DNA of 64,000 nucleotides from Volvox africanus. Its lineage: Eukaryota; Chlorophyta; Chlorophyceae; Chlamydomonadales; Volvocaceae. Positions 9,244 through 22,104 of this stretch are shown in pieces. How positions within the stretch are numbered: position 1 is the stretch's first letter; each line of letters opens with the position of its first letter. Below the pieces are notes generated by a model. It worked only from the letters and a program-made list of their open reading frames with translations. It made no database searches and was not told where the DNA came from. The position numbers and the translations under genes were made by a program. Where the stretch lies: NCBI GenBank assembly GCA_030268105.1, contig BSDZ01000091.1, positions 62,001-126,000 on the forward strand, in the 5' to 3' direction.

Positions 9244-9323
9244 TAAGTATTTTGAATAGGTTGGGTCATAGACACGACGCGGATGTCTTGATACAATGTT
9301 ACAATAAAGGACGTCATGGACTC

Positions 9324-10648
9324 GCAGGGACCAAATAGGACACCTCTCATAGCATTGAGCAAACCTAGGGTTGCAAACCTAGGGAATGTGAGCAACACTC
9401 ATATATTTAAGAATGTCAGAGCAAGTAATACGGCCCATAATTTGTCGTATTGGGATCCCACGAATTCTCTGGTTGATTGGAACGTCCCTCTCCACTTTCC
9501 TGTCGACTTGTTGAGCTGGATAACGCTGTGGCGTTGACAGTGTTGTGGCTCCTGTTGCCCTGGCGGTTGTAGTTGCCATCTTGTCTGTTGCGTCTTATTT
9601 GGCCTGGAGGTTGTGGCATGCGTGGTGCGCGGCATTGTCGCGCGGTATGTCCATAATTTTCGCATAGTTGGCATTGCACTGTCCCGCCGTAGCCATAACC
9701 TGATCTGTGTTCATGTTGGCTTACTCCGTTGCGGCCATCTCTTCCATAACTCCATGCATCGCCTTGATTGATGATTGGCATATTCCTGTATCCTCGATCA
9801 AACGTGTTGCCGCGATGGTTCCATCCGTCGTGGCTGTTGTTGGCAGCGCTCCATGTGCCTCCTCGACTTGTGCCGGCAAATGCGACCGACTTGTGCCGGC
9901 AAATGCGACCGAATAACCTCCGTAGTCGCGTTCAATTGTGTCATGGTGATTGCGGCTAGTCTCGCTGTGATATTGTCCGGTGCTGCAATTGTCTCTTTGG
10001 CTTGTTGCACTGAAAGCAACGGAATCACCCTCTGCATCGACTCATTTCTCAAAAGCCAATAGTTGAGCGCCCACGGTATCCAAATTGTATTGGCCATTGA
10101 CTGTCAGCGTGGTAACAATGACCGAGAATTTCTTCGGGAGTCCCACCAGTAGATTGTAGGTAACTTCCCGTTCGGTAACGGGGTGTCCCACTTCCACCAA
10201 GTCCGTATATAGATTGCGGACGCGAGCCACATATAAGATAAGGGCTTCATTTTGTGCCATTTTAAGGGCTGACAGTTCAGCAACAAGCTGAGATTTTCTT
10301 GCGTCACTGCTTGCCGCAAAAACAGCCGCGAGCCTCTCCCATGCTCCCTTGGCGTTGGGCGCTGCTCTGATAATTGCCAAGTGATGATCTTGGACATTTT
10401 TGACAAGGATATTTCTGACCTTGTTTGACGCGGCGATGTCCTCGTCGGTCATTGGTTCGTCTCTCAGCCATCTATCCAGGTTGTTCTCTTGTATCATAGA
10501 TTGGAATCTGAATGACCACGTAGCATAATTGCTCAGACCTAATGGGTCTGATAACCTATCCTTTCCCATTGTTGCGCGTTACAGTTCCCGATGTAGGCAG
10601 GCGATTATGGTCGTTGTTGACCAGAGGCGGCGGTCGCTGTGCTCCGTA
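9324..10648 (-). pseudogene. Antisense copia-2 gag module, full form (array 1, unit 1)
   Basis: Reference full module. On the minus strand gag starts at 10569 and is open for 175 codons (UBN2-type copia gag N-terminus) to a TGA after LLAFEK; copia-2 has CGA there. Downstream the frame is further broken by a 23-bp tandem duplication (9866-9911). The zinc knuckle CQLCENYGHTARQC is still readable near 9620-9680 in another frame. Homology to copia-2 ends at 9438, a few codons before the protease. The module keeps 5 bp (near the TGA) that are missing in copia-2. It is a gag-only relic. Variants here: CCTAGGGTTGC, GAATAACC. Confidence 0.85.
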
Positions 10649-12187
10649 TTTTGTGGACCAGTATTCGCGTCACGAGTGATTCCTCAATTCTCGCACCACG
10701 AGCAGTCGCTGATTCGGGCAATTGATTTAATTGCATTTCAGTACCTTATTGCGCTTTCTTCTGTTTAAACGAAATTAAAGCACCCTACATAATAGCACCC
10801 TCCAACTGAAATATTTAAATTCCCGTCAGAGCAGCATTCATAATGCTTCCGGCTGTGAAAGGCATAACTGCTTGTGCATTTGCTTTTATGCTTAAATCTT
10901 TATGAACATTTCGCCTGTGCCTTTCTTATTATATTGCCTTGCAGTTGCTGAACTTATTCTGGGCGCCATTATGTGTTTTACCGAAGTTTAATCACCCACA
11001 TTTTTTCTTTGTAGCTAAATACTTTTATTCCCGTCATCATTTTGGTTCCGGCTGAGAGATGCATAACTGCATGTTGAAATTGCTTAAGCAATTTATCCTT
11101 TTGGCTCTTGAACGCTTAAAGCTTATTTTTGAACATTTTGCCATTATTTTGTGCTTTTCTTATAGCATGGCATAGCTGTTGCTGAACTGAATGTGGGCGC
11201 TTTCTTGACTATAAACGAGAACTTGAAACACCCCACGCTGGTGCTTCTCATTCAGACAGCAATCATTATGGTTCCGGCTATCAAATGTATAACTGCTGGT
11301 GCATTTGCTATCACTTAAATCCTGTATGTTTCTGAACAATTTGCCACTATTGAACGTTTTTTACTTATTGCATTGCATTGTAGTACCATATATTCACATC
11401 GAGATATATTCTTATATCAAAACGAAAGTGAATTAACAAATTGTTGCTCTCCAGCTAAAAGATAAAAATGTATTACTGCTTGTGCATTTCTTCAAGCTTC
11501 ATTCCTTCATGAAAAATTTGTTTAAAATTTTATTTCATGAAAGAATAAGGAATGGATTTCTAATTGCATTGCATTGCAGGTGCAAAACTAAATGTGAGCG
11601 CTTTTTGTGTTTAAATGAACTTGAATCACCCCACAAAATTTCACTTCAGCTGAAAATTTATATTCCCGTCAGAACAGCAGCAATCATCATTTGTGTGCGA
11701 ACAACTGCTTGAAATGGTTAACTGCTTGTTTGTTTGCTTTATTGAATTATTTGCATCTTTTTCATGTGCTTTTCTTAGTGCATTGCATTGCAGTCAATGT
11801 GTGCGCGTTTTGTGTTAAAATGAATCACCTCACATTGTTGCTCTCCAGCTGAATATTTTCCCGTCAGAACAGCAATCATCATGGTTCCGGCTGTGAAATG
11901 CATAACTGCATATCCAAGCTCAATGCCGTTTTGTTAATGACGCCACCAGCACAACCATCCATCATTGCCGCCACCGGGAGAGGGAGGGAGGTTGGTTGGG
12001 GAGCACCGCCACCACCACTGCCACCGCCTACGCCACAAGCACGACCATCATCGCCGACATTGGGAAGGACGGAGAAAGGGAGCGCAAGCGGGAGGGAGGT
12101 TGGGCGGTAAGTATTTTGAATAGGTTGGGTCATAGACACGACGCGGATGTCTTGATACAATGTTACAATAAAGGACGTCATGGACTC
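10649..12187. repeat. AT-rich block (array 1, second copy)
   Basis: As the reference block. Variants: AATTTATCC, ACTGCTTG, CATCGAG, GAAAGTG. Shares AATTTATCC with the block two units on. Confidence 0.85.
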
Positions 12188-13512
12188 GCAGGGACCAAAT
12201 AGGACACCTCTCATAGCATTGAGCAAACCTACGGTTGCAAACCTAGGGAATGTGAGCAACACTCATATATTTAAGAATGTCAGAGCAAGTAATACGGCCC
12301 ATAATTTGTCGTATTGGGATCCCACGAATTCTCTGGTTGATTGGAACGTCCCTCTCCACTTTCCTGTCGACTTGTTGAGCTGGATAACGCTGTGGCGTTG
12401 ACAGTGTTGTGGCTCCTGTTGCCCTGGCGGTTGTAGTTGCCATCTTGTCTGTTGCGTCTTATTTGGCCTGGAGGTTGTGGCATGCGTGGTGCGCGGCATT
12501 GTCGCGCAGTATGTCCATAATTTTCGCATAGTTGGCATTGCACTGTCCCGCCATAGCCATAACCTGATCTGTGTTCATGTTGGCTTACTCCGTTGCGGCC
12601 ATCTCTTCCATAACTCCATGCATCGCCTTGATTGATGATTGGCATATTCCTGTATCCTCGATCAAACGTGTTGCCGCGATGGTTCCATCCGTCGTGGCTG
12701 TTGTTGGCAGCGCTCCATGTGCCTCCTCGACTTGTGCCGGCAAATGCGACCGACTTGTGCCGGCAAATGCGACCGAATAACCTCCGTAGTCGCGTTCAAT
12801 GGTGTCATGGTGATTGCGGCTAGTCTCGCTGTGATATTGTCCGGTGCTGCAATTGTCTCTTTGGCTTGTTGCACTGAAAGCAACGGAATCACCCTCTGCA
12901 TCGACTCATTTCTCAAAAGCCAATAGTTGAGCGCCCACGGTATCCAAATTGTATTGGCCATTGACTGTCAGCGTGGTAACAATGACCGAGAATTTCTTCG
13001 GGAGTCCCACCAGTAGATTGTAGGTAACTTCCCGTTCGGTAACGGGGTGTCCCACTTCCACCAAGTCCGTATATAGATTGCGGACACGAGCCACATATAA
13101 GATAAGGGCTTCATTTTGTGCCATTTTAAGGGCTGACAGTTCAGCAACAAGCTGAGATTTTCTTGCGTCACTGCTTGCCGCAAAAACAGCCGCGAGCCTC
13201 TCCCATGCTCCCTTGGCGTTGGGCGCTGCTCTGATAATTGCCAAGTGATGATCTTGGACATTTTTGACAAGGATATTTCTGACCTTGTTTGACGCGGCGA
13301 TGTCCTCGTCGGTCATTGGTTCGTCTCTCAGCCATCTATCCAGGTTGTTCTCTTGTATCATAGATTGGAATCTGAATGACCACGTAGCATAATTGCTCAG
13401 ACCTAATGGGTCTGATAACCTATCCTTTCCCATTGTTGCGCGTTACAGTTCCCGATGTAGGCAGGCGATTATGGTCGTTGTTGACCAGAGGCGGCGGTCG
13501 CTGTGCTCCGTA
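12188..13512 (-). pseudogene. Antisense copia-2 gag module, full form (array 1, unit 2)
   Basis: Same breaks as the module at 9324 (TGA after codon 175, 23-bp duplication). Private variants: GCGCAGTATG, CGCCATAGCC and CAATGGTGTC; shares GCGGACACG with the modules at 17916 and 20780. Gag start codon at 13433. Confidence 0.85.
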
Positions 13513-15051
13513 TTTTGTGGACCAGTATTCGCGTCACGAGTGATTCCTCAATTCTCGCACCACGAGCAGTCGCTGATTCGGGCAATTGATTTAATTGCAT
13601 TTCAGTACCTTATTGCGCTTTCTTCTGTTTAAACGAAATTAAAGCACCCTACATAATAGCACCCTCCAACTGAAATATTTAAATTCCCGTCAGAGCAGCA
13701 TTCATAATGCTTCCGGCTGTGAAAGGCATAACTGCTTGTGCATTTGCTTTTATGCTTAAATCTTTATGAACATTTCGCCTGTGCCTTTCTTATTATATTG
13801 CCTTGCAGTTGCTGAACTTATTCTGGGCGCCATTATGTGTTTTACCGAAGTTTAATCACCCACATTTTTTCTTTGTAGCTAAATACTTTTATTCCCGTCA
13901 TCATTTTGGTTCCGGCTGAGAGATGCATAACTGCATGTTGAAATTGCTTAAGCAATTTACCCTTTTGGCTCTTGAACGCTTAAAGCTTATTTTTGAACAT
14001 TTTGCCATTATTTTGTGCTTTTCTTATAGCATGGCATAGCTGTTGCTGAACTGAATGTGGGCGCTTTCTTGACTATAAACGAGAACTTGAAACACCCCAC
14101 GCTGGTGCTTCTCATTCAGACAGCAATCATTATGGTTCCGGCTATCAAATGTATAACTGCTGGTGCATTTGCTATCACTTAAATCCTGTATGTTTCTGAA
14201 CAATTTGCCACTATTGAACGTTTTTTACTTATTGCATTGCATTGTAGTACCATATATTCACATCGAGATATATTCTTATATCAAAACGAAAGTGAATTAA
14301 CAAATTGTTGCTCTCCAGCTAAAAGATAAAAATGTATTACTACTTGTGCATTTCTTCAAGCTTCATTCCTTCATGAAAAATTTGTTTAAAATTTTATTTC
14401 ATGAAAGAATAAGGAATGGATTTCTAATTGCATTGCATTGCAGGTGCAAAACTAAATGTGAGCGCTTTTTGTGTTTAAATGAACTTGAATCACCCCACAA
14501 AATTTCACTTCAGCTGAAAATTTATATTCCCGTCAGAACAGCAGCAATCATCATTTGTGTGCGAACAACTGCTTGAAATGGTTAACTGCTTGTTTGTTTG
14601 CTTTATTGAATTATTTGCATCTTTTTCATGTGCTTTTCTTAGTGCATTGCATTGCAGTCAATGTGTGCGCGTTTTGTGTTAAAATGAATCACCTCACATT
14701 GTTGCTCTCCAGCTGAATATTTTCCCGTCAGAACAGCAATCATCATGGTTCCGGCTGTGGAATGCATAACTGCATATCCAAGCTCAATGCCGTTTTGTTA
14801 ATGACGCCACCAGCACAACCATCCATCATTGCCGCCACCGGGAGAGGGAGGGAGGTTGGTTGGGGAGCACCGCCACCACCACTGCCACCGCCTACGCCAC
14901 AAGCACGACCATCATCGCCGACATTGGGAAGGACGGAGAAAGGGAGCGCAAGCGGGAGGGAGGTTGGGCGGTAAGTATTTTGAATAGGTTGGGTCATAGA
15001 CACGACGCGGATGTCTTGATACAATGTTACAATAAAGGACGTCATGGACTC
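13513..15051. repeat. AT-rich block (array 1, third copy)
   Basis: As the reference block. Variants: AATTTACCC, ACTACTTG, GTGGAATGC. Confidence 0.85.
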
Positions 15052-16376
15052 GCAGGGACCAAATAGGACACCTCTCATAGCATTGAGCAAACCTACGGTT
15101 GCAAACCTAGGGAATGTGAGCAACACTCATATATTTAAGAATGTCAGAGCAAGTAATACGGCCCATAATTTGTCGTATTGGGATCCCACGAATTCTCTGG
15201 TTGATTGGAACGTCCCTCTCCACTTTCCTGTCGACTTGTTGAGCTGGATAACGCTGTGGCGTTGACAGTGTTGTGGCTCCTGTTGCCCTGGCGGTTGTAG
15301 TTGCCATCTTGTCTGTTGCGTCTTATTTGGCCTGGAGGTTGTGGCATGCGTGGTGCGCGGCATTGTCGCGCGGTATGTCCATAATTTTCGCATAGTTGGC
15401 ATTGCACTGTCCCGCCGTAGCCATAACCTGATCTGTGTTCATGTTGGCTTACTCCGTTGCGGCCATCTCTTCCATAACTCCATGCATCGCCTTGATTGAT
15501 GATTGGCATATTCCTGTATCCTCGATCAAACGTGTTGCCGCGATGGTTCCATCCGTCGTGGCTGTTGTTGGCAGCGCTCCATGTGCCTCCTCGACTTGTG
15601 CCGGCAAATGCGACCGACTTGTGCCGGCAAATGCGACCGAATTACCTCCGTAGTCGCGTTCAATTGTGTCATGGTGATTGCGGCTAGTCTCGCTGTGATA
15701 TTGTCCGGTGCTGCAATTGTCTCTTTGGCTTGTTGCACTGAAAGCAACGGAATCACCCTCTGCATCGACTCATTTCTCAAAAGCCAATAGTTGAGCGCCC
15801 ACGGTATCCAAATTGTATTGGCCATTGACTGTCAGCGTGGTAACAATGACCGAGAATTTCTTCGGGAGTCCCACCAGTAGATTGTAGGTAACTTCCCGTT
15901 CGGTAACGGGGTGTCCCACTTCCACCAAGTCCGTATATAGATTGCGGACGCGAGCCACATATAAGATAAGGGCTTCATTTTGTGCCATTTTAAGGGCTGA
16001 CAGTTCAGCAACAAGCTGAGATTTTCTTGCGTCACTGCTTGCCGCAAAAACAGCCGCGAGCCTCTCCCATGCTCCCTTGGCGTTGGGCGCTGCTCTGATA
16101 ATTGCCAAGTGATGATCTTGGACATTTTTGACAAGGATATTTCTGACCTTGTTTGACGCGGCGATGTCCTCGTCGGTCATTGGTTCGTCTCTCAGCCATC
16201 TATCCAGGTTGTTCTCTTGTATCATAGATTGGAATCTGAATGACCACGTAGCATAATTGCTCAGACCTAATGGGTCTGATAACCTATCCTTTCCCATTGT
16301 TGCGCGTTACAGTTCCCGATGTAGGCAGGCGATTATGGTCGTTGTTGACCAGAGGCGGCGGTCGCTGTGCTCCGTA
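15052..16376 (-). pseudogene. Antisense copia-2 gag module, full form (array 1, unit 3)
   Basis: Same breaks as the module at 9324. Variants: GCGGACGCG, GAATTACC. Gag start codon at 16297. Confidence 0.85.
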
Positions 16377-17915
16377 TTTTGTGGACCAGTATTCGCGTCA
16401 CGAGTGATTCCTCAATTCTCGCACCACGAGCAGTCGCTGATTCGGGCAATTGATTTAATTGCATTTCAGTACCTTATTGCGCTTTCTTCTGTTTAAACGA
16501 AATTAAAGCACCCTACATAATAGCACCCTCCAACTGAAATATTTAAATTCCCGTCAGAGCAGCATTCATAATGCTTCCGGCTGTGAAAGGCATAACTGCT
16601 TGTGCATTTGCTTTTATGCTTAAATCTTTATGAACATTTCGCCTGTGCCTTTCTTATTATATTGCCTTGCAGTTGCTGAACTTATTCTGGGCGCCATTAT
16701 GTGTTTTACCGAAGTTTAATCACCCACATTTTTTCTTTGTAGCTAAATACTTTTATTCCCGTCATCATTTTGGTTCCGGCTGAGAGATGCATAACTGCAT
16801 GTTGAAATTGCTTAAGCAATTTATCCTTTTGGCTCTTGAACGCTTAAAGCTTATTTTTGAACATTTTGCCATTATTTTGTGCTTTTCTTATAGCATGGCA
16901 TAGCTGTTGCTGAACTGAATGTGGGCGCTTTCTTGACTATAAACGAGAACTTGAAACACCCCACGCTGGTGCTTCTCATTCAGACAGCAATCATTATGGT
17001 TCCGGCTATCAAATGTATAACTGCTGGTGCATTTGCTATCACTTAAATCCTGTATGTTTCTGAACAATTTGCCACTATTGAACGTTTTTTACTTATTGCA
17101 TTGCATTGTAGTACCATATATTCACATCGAGATATATTCTTATATCAAAACGAAAGTGAATTAACAAATTGTTGCTCTCCAGCTAAAAGATAAAAATGTA
17201 TTACTGCTTGTGCATTTCTTCAAGCTTCATTCCTTCATGAAAAATTTGTTTAAAATTTTATTTCATGAAAGAATAAGGAATGGATTTCTAATTGCATTGC
17301 ATTGCAGGTGCAAAACTAAATGTGAGCGCTTTTTGTGTTTAAATGAACTTGAATCACCCCACAAAATTTCACTTCAGCTGAAAATTTATATTCCCGTCAG
17401 AACAGCAGCAATCATCATTTGTGTGCGAACAACTGCTTGAAATGGTTAACTGCTTGTTTGTTTGCTTTATTGAATTATTTGCATCTTTTTCATGTGCTTT
17501 TCTTAGTGCATTGCATTGCAGTCAATGTGTGCGCGTTTTGTGTTAAAATGAATCACCTCACATTGTTGCTCTCCAGCTGAATATTTTCCCGTCAGAACAG
17601 CAATCATCATGGTTCCGGCTGTGGAATGCATAACTGCATATCCAAGCTCAATGCCGTTTTGTTAATGACGCCACCAGCACAACCATCCATCATTGCCGCC
17701 ACCGGGAGAGGGAGGGAGGTTGGTTGGGGAGCACCGCCACCACCACTGCCACCGCCTACGCCACAAGCACGACCATCATCGCCGACATTGGGAAGGACGG
17801 AGAAAGGGAGCGCAAGCGGGAGGGAGGTTGGGCGGTAAGTATTTTGAATAGGTTGGGTCATAGACACGACGCGGATGTCTTGATACAATGTTACAATAAA
17901 GGACGTCATGGACTC
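16377..17915. repeat. AT-rich block (array 1, fourth copy)
   Basis: As the reference block. Variants: AATTTATCC, ACTGCTTG (as in the block at 10649) and GTGGAATGC (as in the block at 13513). Confidence 0.85.
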
Positions 17916-19240
17916 GCAGGGACCAAATAGGACACCTCTCATAGCATTGAGCAAACCTACGGTTGCAAACCTAGGGAATGTGAGCAACACTCATATATTT
18001 AAGAATGTCAGAGCAAGTAATACGGCCCATAATTTGTCGTATTGGGATCCCACGAATTCTCTGGTTGATTGGAACGTCCCTCTCCACTTTCCTGTCGACT
18101 TGTTGAGCTGGATAACGCTGTGGCGTTGACAGTGTTGTGGCTCCTGTTGCCCTGGCGGTTGTAGTTGCCATCTTGTCTGTTGCGTCTTATTTGGCCTGGA
18201 GGTTGTGGCATGCGTGGTGCGCGGCATTGTCGCGCGGTATGTCCATAATTTTCGCATAGTTGGCATTGCACTGTCCCGCCGTAGCCATAACCTGATCTGT
18301 GTTCATGTTGGCTTACTCCGTTGCGGCCATCTCTTCCATAACTCCATGCATCGCCTTGATTGATGATTGGCATATTCCTGTATCCTCGATCAAACGTGTT
18401 GCCGCGATGGTTCCATCCGTCGTGGCTGTTGTTGGCAGCGCTCCATGTGCCTCCTCGACTTGTGCCGGCAAATGCGACCGACTTGTGCCGGCAAATGCGA
18501 CCGAATTACCTCCGTAGTCGCGTTCAATTGTGTCATGGTGATTGCGGCTAGTCTCGCTGTGATATTGTCCGGTGCTGCAATTGTCTCTTTGGCTTGTTGC
18601 ACTGAAAGCAACGGAATCACCCTCTGCATCGACTCATTTCTCAAAAGCCAATAGTTGAGCGCCCACGGTATCCAAATTGTATTGGCCATTGACTGTCAGC
18701 GTGGTAACAATGACCGAGAATTTCTTCGGGAGTCCCACCAGTAGATTGTAGGTAACTTCCCGTTCGGTAACGGGGTGTCCCACTTCCACCAAGTCCGTAT
18801 ATAGATTGCGGACACGAGCCACATATAAGATAAGGGCTTCATTTTGTGCCATTTTAAGGGCTGACAGTTCAGCAACAAGCTGAGATTTTCTTGCGTCACT
18901 GCTTGCCGCAAAAACAGCCGCGAGCCTCTCCCATGCTCCCTTGGCGTTGGGCGCTGCTCTGATAATTGCCAAGTGATGATCTTGGACATTTTTGACAAGG
19001 ATATTTCTGACCTTGTTTGACGCGGCGATGTCCTCGTCGGTCATTGGTTCGTCTCTCAGCCATCTATCCAGGTTGTTCTCTTGTATCATAGATTGGAATC
19101 TGAATGACCACGTAGCATAATTGCTCAGACCTAATGGGTCTGATAACCTATCCTTTCCCATTGTTGCGCGTTACAGTTCCCGATGTAGGCAGGCGATTAT
19201 GGTCGTTGTTGACCAGAGGCGGCGGTCGCTGTGCTCCGTA
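17916..19240 (-). pseudogene. Antisense copia-2 gag module, full form (array 1, unit 4)
   Basis: Same breaks as the module at 9324. Variants: GCGGACACG, GAATTACC. Gag start codon at 19161. Confidence 0.85.
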
Positions 19241-20779
19241 TTTTGTGGACCAGTATTCGCGTCACGAGTGATTCCTCAATTCTCGCACCACGAGCAGTCG
19301 CTGATTCGGGCAATTGATTTAATTGCATTTCAGTACCTTATTGCGCTTTCTTCTGTTTAAACGAAATTAAAGCACCCTACATAATAGCACCCTCCAACTG
19401 AAATATTTAAATTCCCGTCAGAGCAGCATTCATAATGCTTCCGGCTGTGAAAGGCATAACTGCTTGTGCATTTGCTTTTATGCTTAAATCTTTATGAACA
19501 TTTCGCCTGTGCCTTTCTTATTATATTGCCTTGCAGTTGCTGAACTTATTCTGGGCGCCATTATGTGTTTTACCGAAGTTTAATCACCCACATTTTTTCT
19601 TTGTAGCTAAATACTTTTATTCCCGTCATCATTTTGGTTCCGGCTGAGAGATGCATAACTGCATGTTGAAATTGCTTAAGCAATTTACCCTTTTGGCTCT
19701 TGAACGCTTAAAGCTTATTTTTGAACATTTTGCCATTATTTTGTGCTTTTCTTATAGCATGGCATAGCTGTTGCTGAACTGAATGTGGGCGCTTTCTTGA
19801 CTATAAACGAGAACTTGAAACACCCCACGCTGGTGCTTCTCATTCAGACAGCAATCATTATGGTTCCGGCTATCAAATGTATAACTGCTGGTGCATTTGC
19901 TATCACTTAAATCCTGTATGTTTCTGAACAATTTGCCACTATTGAACGTTTTTTACTTATTGCATTGCATTGTAGTACCATATATTCACATCGAGATATA
20001 TTCTTATATCAAAACGAAAGTGAATTAACAAATTGTTGCTCTCCAGCTAAAAGATAAAAATGTATTACTACTTGTGCATTTCTTCAAGCTTCATTCCTTC
20101 ATGAAAAATTTGTTTAAAATTTTATTTCATGAAAGAATAAGGAATGGATTTCTAATTGCATTGCATTGCAGGTGCAAAACTAAATGTGAGCGCTTTTTGT
20201 GTTTAAATGAACTTGAATCACCCCACAAAATTTCACTTCAGCTGAAAATTTATATTCCCGTCAGAACAGCAGCAATCATCATTTGTGTGCGAACAACTGC
20301 TTGAAATGGTTAACTGCTTGTTTGTTTGCTTTATTGAATTATTTGCATCTTTTTCATGTGCTTTTCTTAGTGCATTGCATTGCAGTCAATGTGTGCGCGT
20401 TTTGTGTTAAAATGAATCACCTCACATTGTTGCTCTCCAGCTGAATATTTTCCCGTCAGAACAGCAATCATCATGGTTCCGGCTGTGAAATGCATAACTG
20501 CATATCCAAGCTCAATGCCGTTTTGTTAATGACGCCACCAGCACAACCATCCATCATTGCCGCCACCGGGAGAGGGAGGGAGGTTGGTTGGGGAGCACCG
20601 CCACCACCACTGCCACCGCCTACGCCACAAGCACGACCATCATCGCCGACATTGGGAAGGACGGAGAAAGGGAGCGCAAGCGGGAGGGAGGTTGGGCGGT
20701 AAGTATTTTGAATAGGTTGGGTCATAGACACGACGCGGATGTCTTGATACAATGTTACAATAAAGGACGTCATGGACTC
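19241..20779. repeat. AT-rich block (array 1, fifth copy)
   Basis: As the reference block. Variants: AATTTACCC, ACTACTTG (as in the block at 13513) but GTGAAATGC. Confidence 0.85.
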
Positions 20780-22104
20780 GCAGGGACCAAATAGGACACC
20801 TCTCATAGCATTGAGCAAACCTACGGTTGCAAACCTAGGGAATGTGAGCAACACTCATATATTTAAGAATGTCAGAGCAAGTAATACGGCCCATAATTTG
20901 TCGTATTGGGATCCCACGAATTCTCTGGTTGATTGGAACGTCCCTCTCCACTTTCCTGTCGACTTGTTGAGCTGGATAACGCTGTGGCGTTGACAGTGTT
21001 GTGGCTCCTGTTGCCCTGGCGGTTGTAGTTGCCATCTTGTCTGTTGCGTCTTATTTGGCCTGGAGGTTGTGGCATGCGTGGTGCGCGGCATTGTCGCGCG
21101 GTATGTCCATAATTTTCGCATAGTTGGCATTGCACTGTCCCGCCGTAGCCATAACCTGATCTGTGTTCATGTTGGCTTACTCCGTTGCGGCCATCTCTTC
21201 CATAACTCCATGCATCGCCTTGATTGATGATTGGCATATTCCTGTATCCTCGATCAAACGTGTTGCCGCGATGGTTCCATCCGTCGTGGCTGTTGTTGGC
21301 AGCGCTCCATGTGCCTCCTCGACTTGTGCCGGCAAATGCGACCGACTTGTGCCGGCAAATGCGACCGAATTACCTCCGTAGTCGCGTTCAATTGTGTCAT
21401 GGTGATTGCGGCTAGTCTCGCTGTGATATTGTCCGGTGCTGCAATTGTCTCTTTGGCTTGTTGCACTGAAAGCAACGGAATCACCCTCTGCATCGACTCA
21501 TTTCTCAAAAGCCAATAGTTGAGCGCCCACGGTATCCAAATTGTATTGGCCATTGACTGTCAGCGTGGTAACAATGACCGAGAATTTCTTCGGGAGTCCC
21601 ACCAGTAGATTGTAGGTAACTTCCCGTTCGGTAACGGGGTGTCCCACTTCCACCAAGTCCGTATATAGATTGCGGACACGAGCCACATATAAGATAAGGG
21701 CTTCATTTTGTGCCATTTTAAGGGCTGACAGTTCAGCAACAAGCTGAGATTTTCTTGCGTCACTGCTTGCCGCAAAAACAGCCGCGAGCCTCTCCCATGC
21801 TCCCTTGGCGTTGGGCGCTGCTCTGATAATTGCCAAGTGATGATCTTGGACATTTTTGACAAGGATATTTCTGACCTTGTTTGACGCGGCGATGTCCTCG
21901 TCGGTCATTGGTTCGTCTCTCAGCCATCTATCCAGGTTGTTCTCTTGTATCATAGATTGGAATCTGAATGACCACGTAGCATAATTGCTCAGACCTAATG
22001 GGTCTGATAACCTATCCTTTCCCATTGTTGCGCGTTACAGTTCCCGATGTAGGCAGGCGATTATGGTCGTTGTTGACCAGAGGCGGCGGTCGCTGTGCTC
22101 CGTA
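20780..22104 (-). pseudogene. Antisense copia-2 gag module, full form (array 1, unit 5, at copia-1 junction)
   Basis: Full 1,325-bp module, gag start at 22025, same breaks as the others. It ends with CTCCGTA directly against the 5' LTR of copia-1 copy 2. It is the only full-length module that borders a copia-1 5' LTR; the others are short forms. Confidence 0.85.

Larger units (their letters stand above)
7785..9323. repeat. AT-rich block of the satellite, first copy (reference)
   Basis: 1,539 bp between the boundaries CCGTA and GCAGGG. From about 7890 to 9060 it is AT-rich and made of degenerate ~200-bp monomers (separate entry). From about 9070 to 9243 it is GC-rich and holds an imperfect direct duplication, then a GGTAAGT donor-like site (9241) and an AATAAA (9303). 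Short open frames on both strands show no recognisable domain. I see no LTR, primer site or transposase in it. This copy matches the blocks of array 2 (CATTGAG, GAAACTG variants) rather than the other blocks of array 1. Confidence 0.85.
7785..22104. repeat. Satellite array 1, 2,864-bp period
   Basis: Five 1,539-1,325-bp module pairs (AT-rich block then antisense gag module) repeat at exactly 2,864 bp: block starts at 7785, 10649, 13513, 16377 and 19241. Copies differ only by scattered single bases. The array is bounded on the left by a short gag module and on the right by the 5' LTR of copia-1 copy 2, which starts exactly at the module boundary. No host gene is seen inside. Confidence 0.95.

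Noticed and set aside
9015..9398. 127-codon minus-strand frame (glycine-rich) in each satellite unit
   Set aside because: Spans the AT-block/gag-module junction, has low-complexity sequence from a GC-rich repeat and no domain.
7785..22104. 2,864-bp unit as a non-autonomous LTR retrotransposon
   Set aside because: No LTR pair, no primer site and no polypurine tract found on either strand; copies are strictly tandem.
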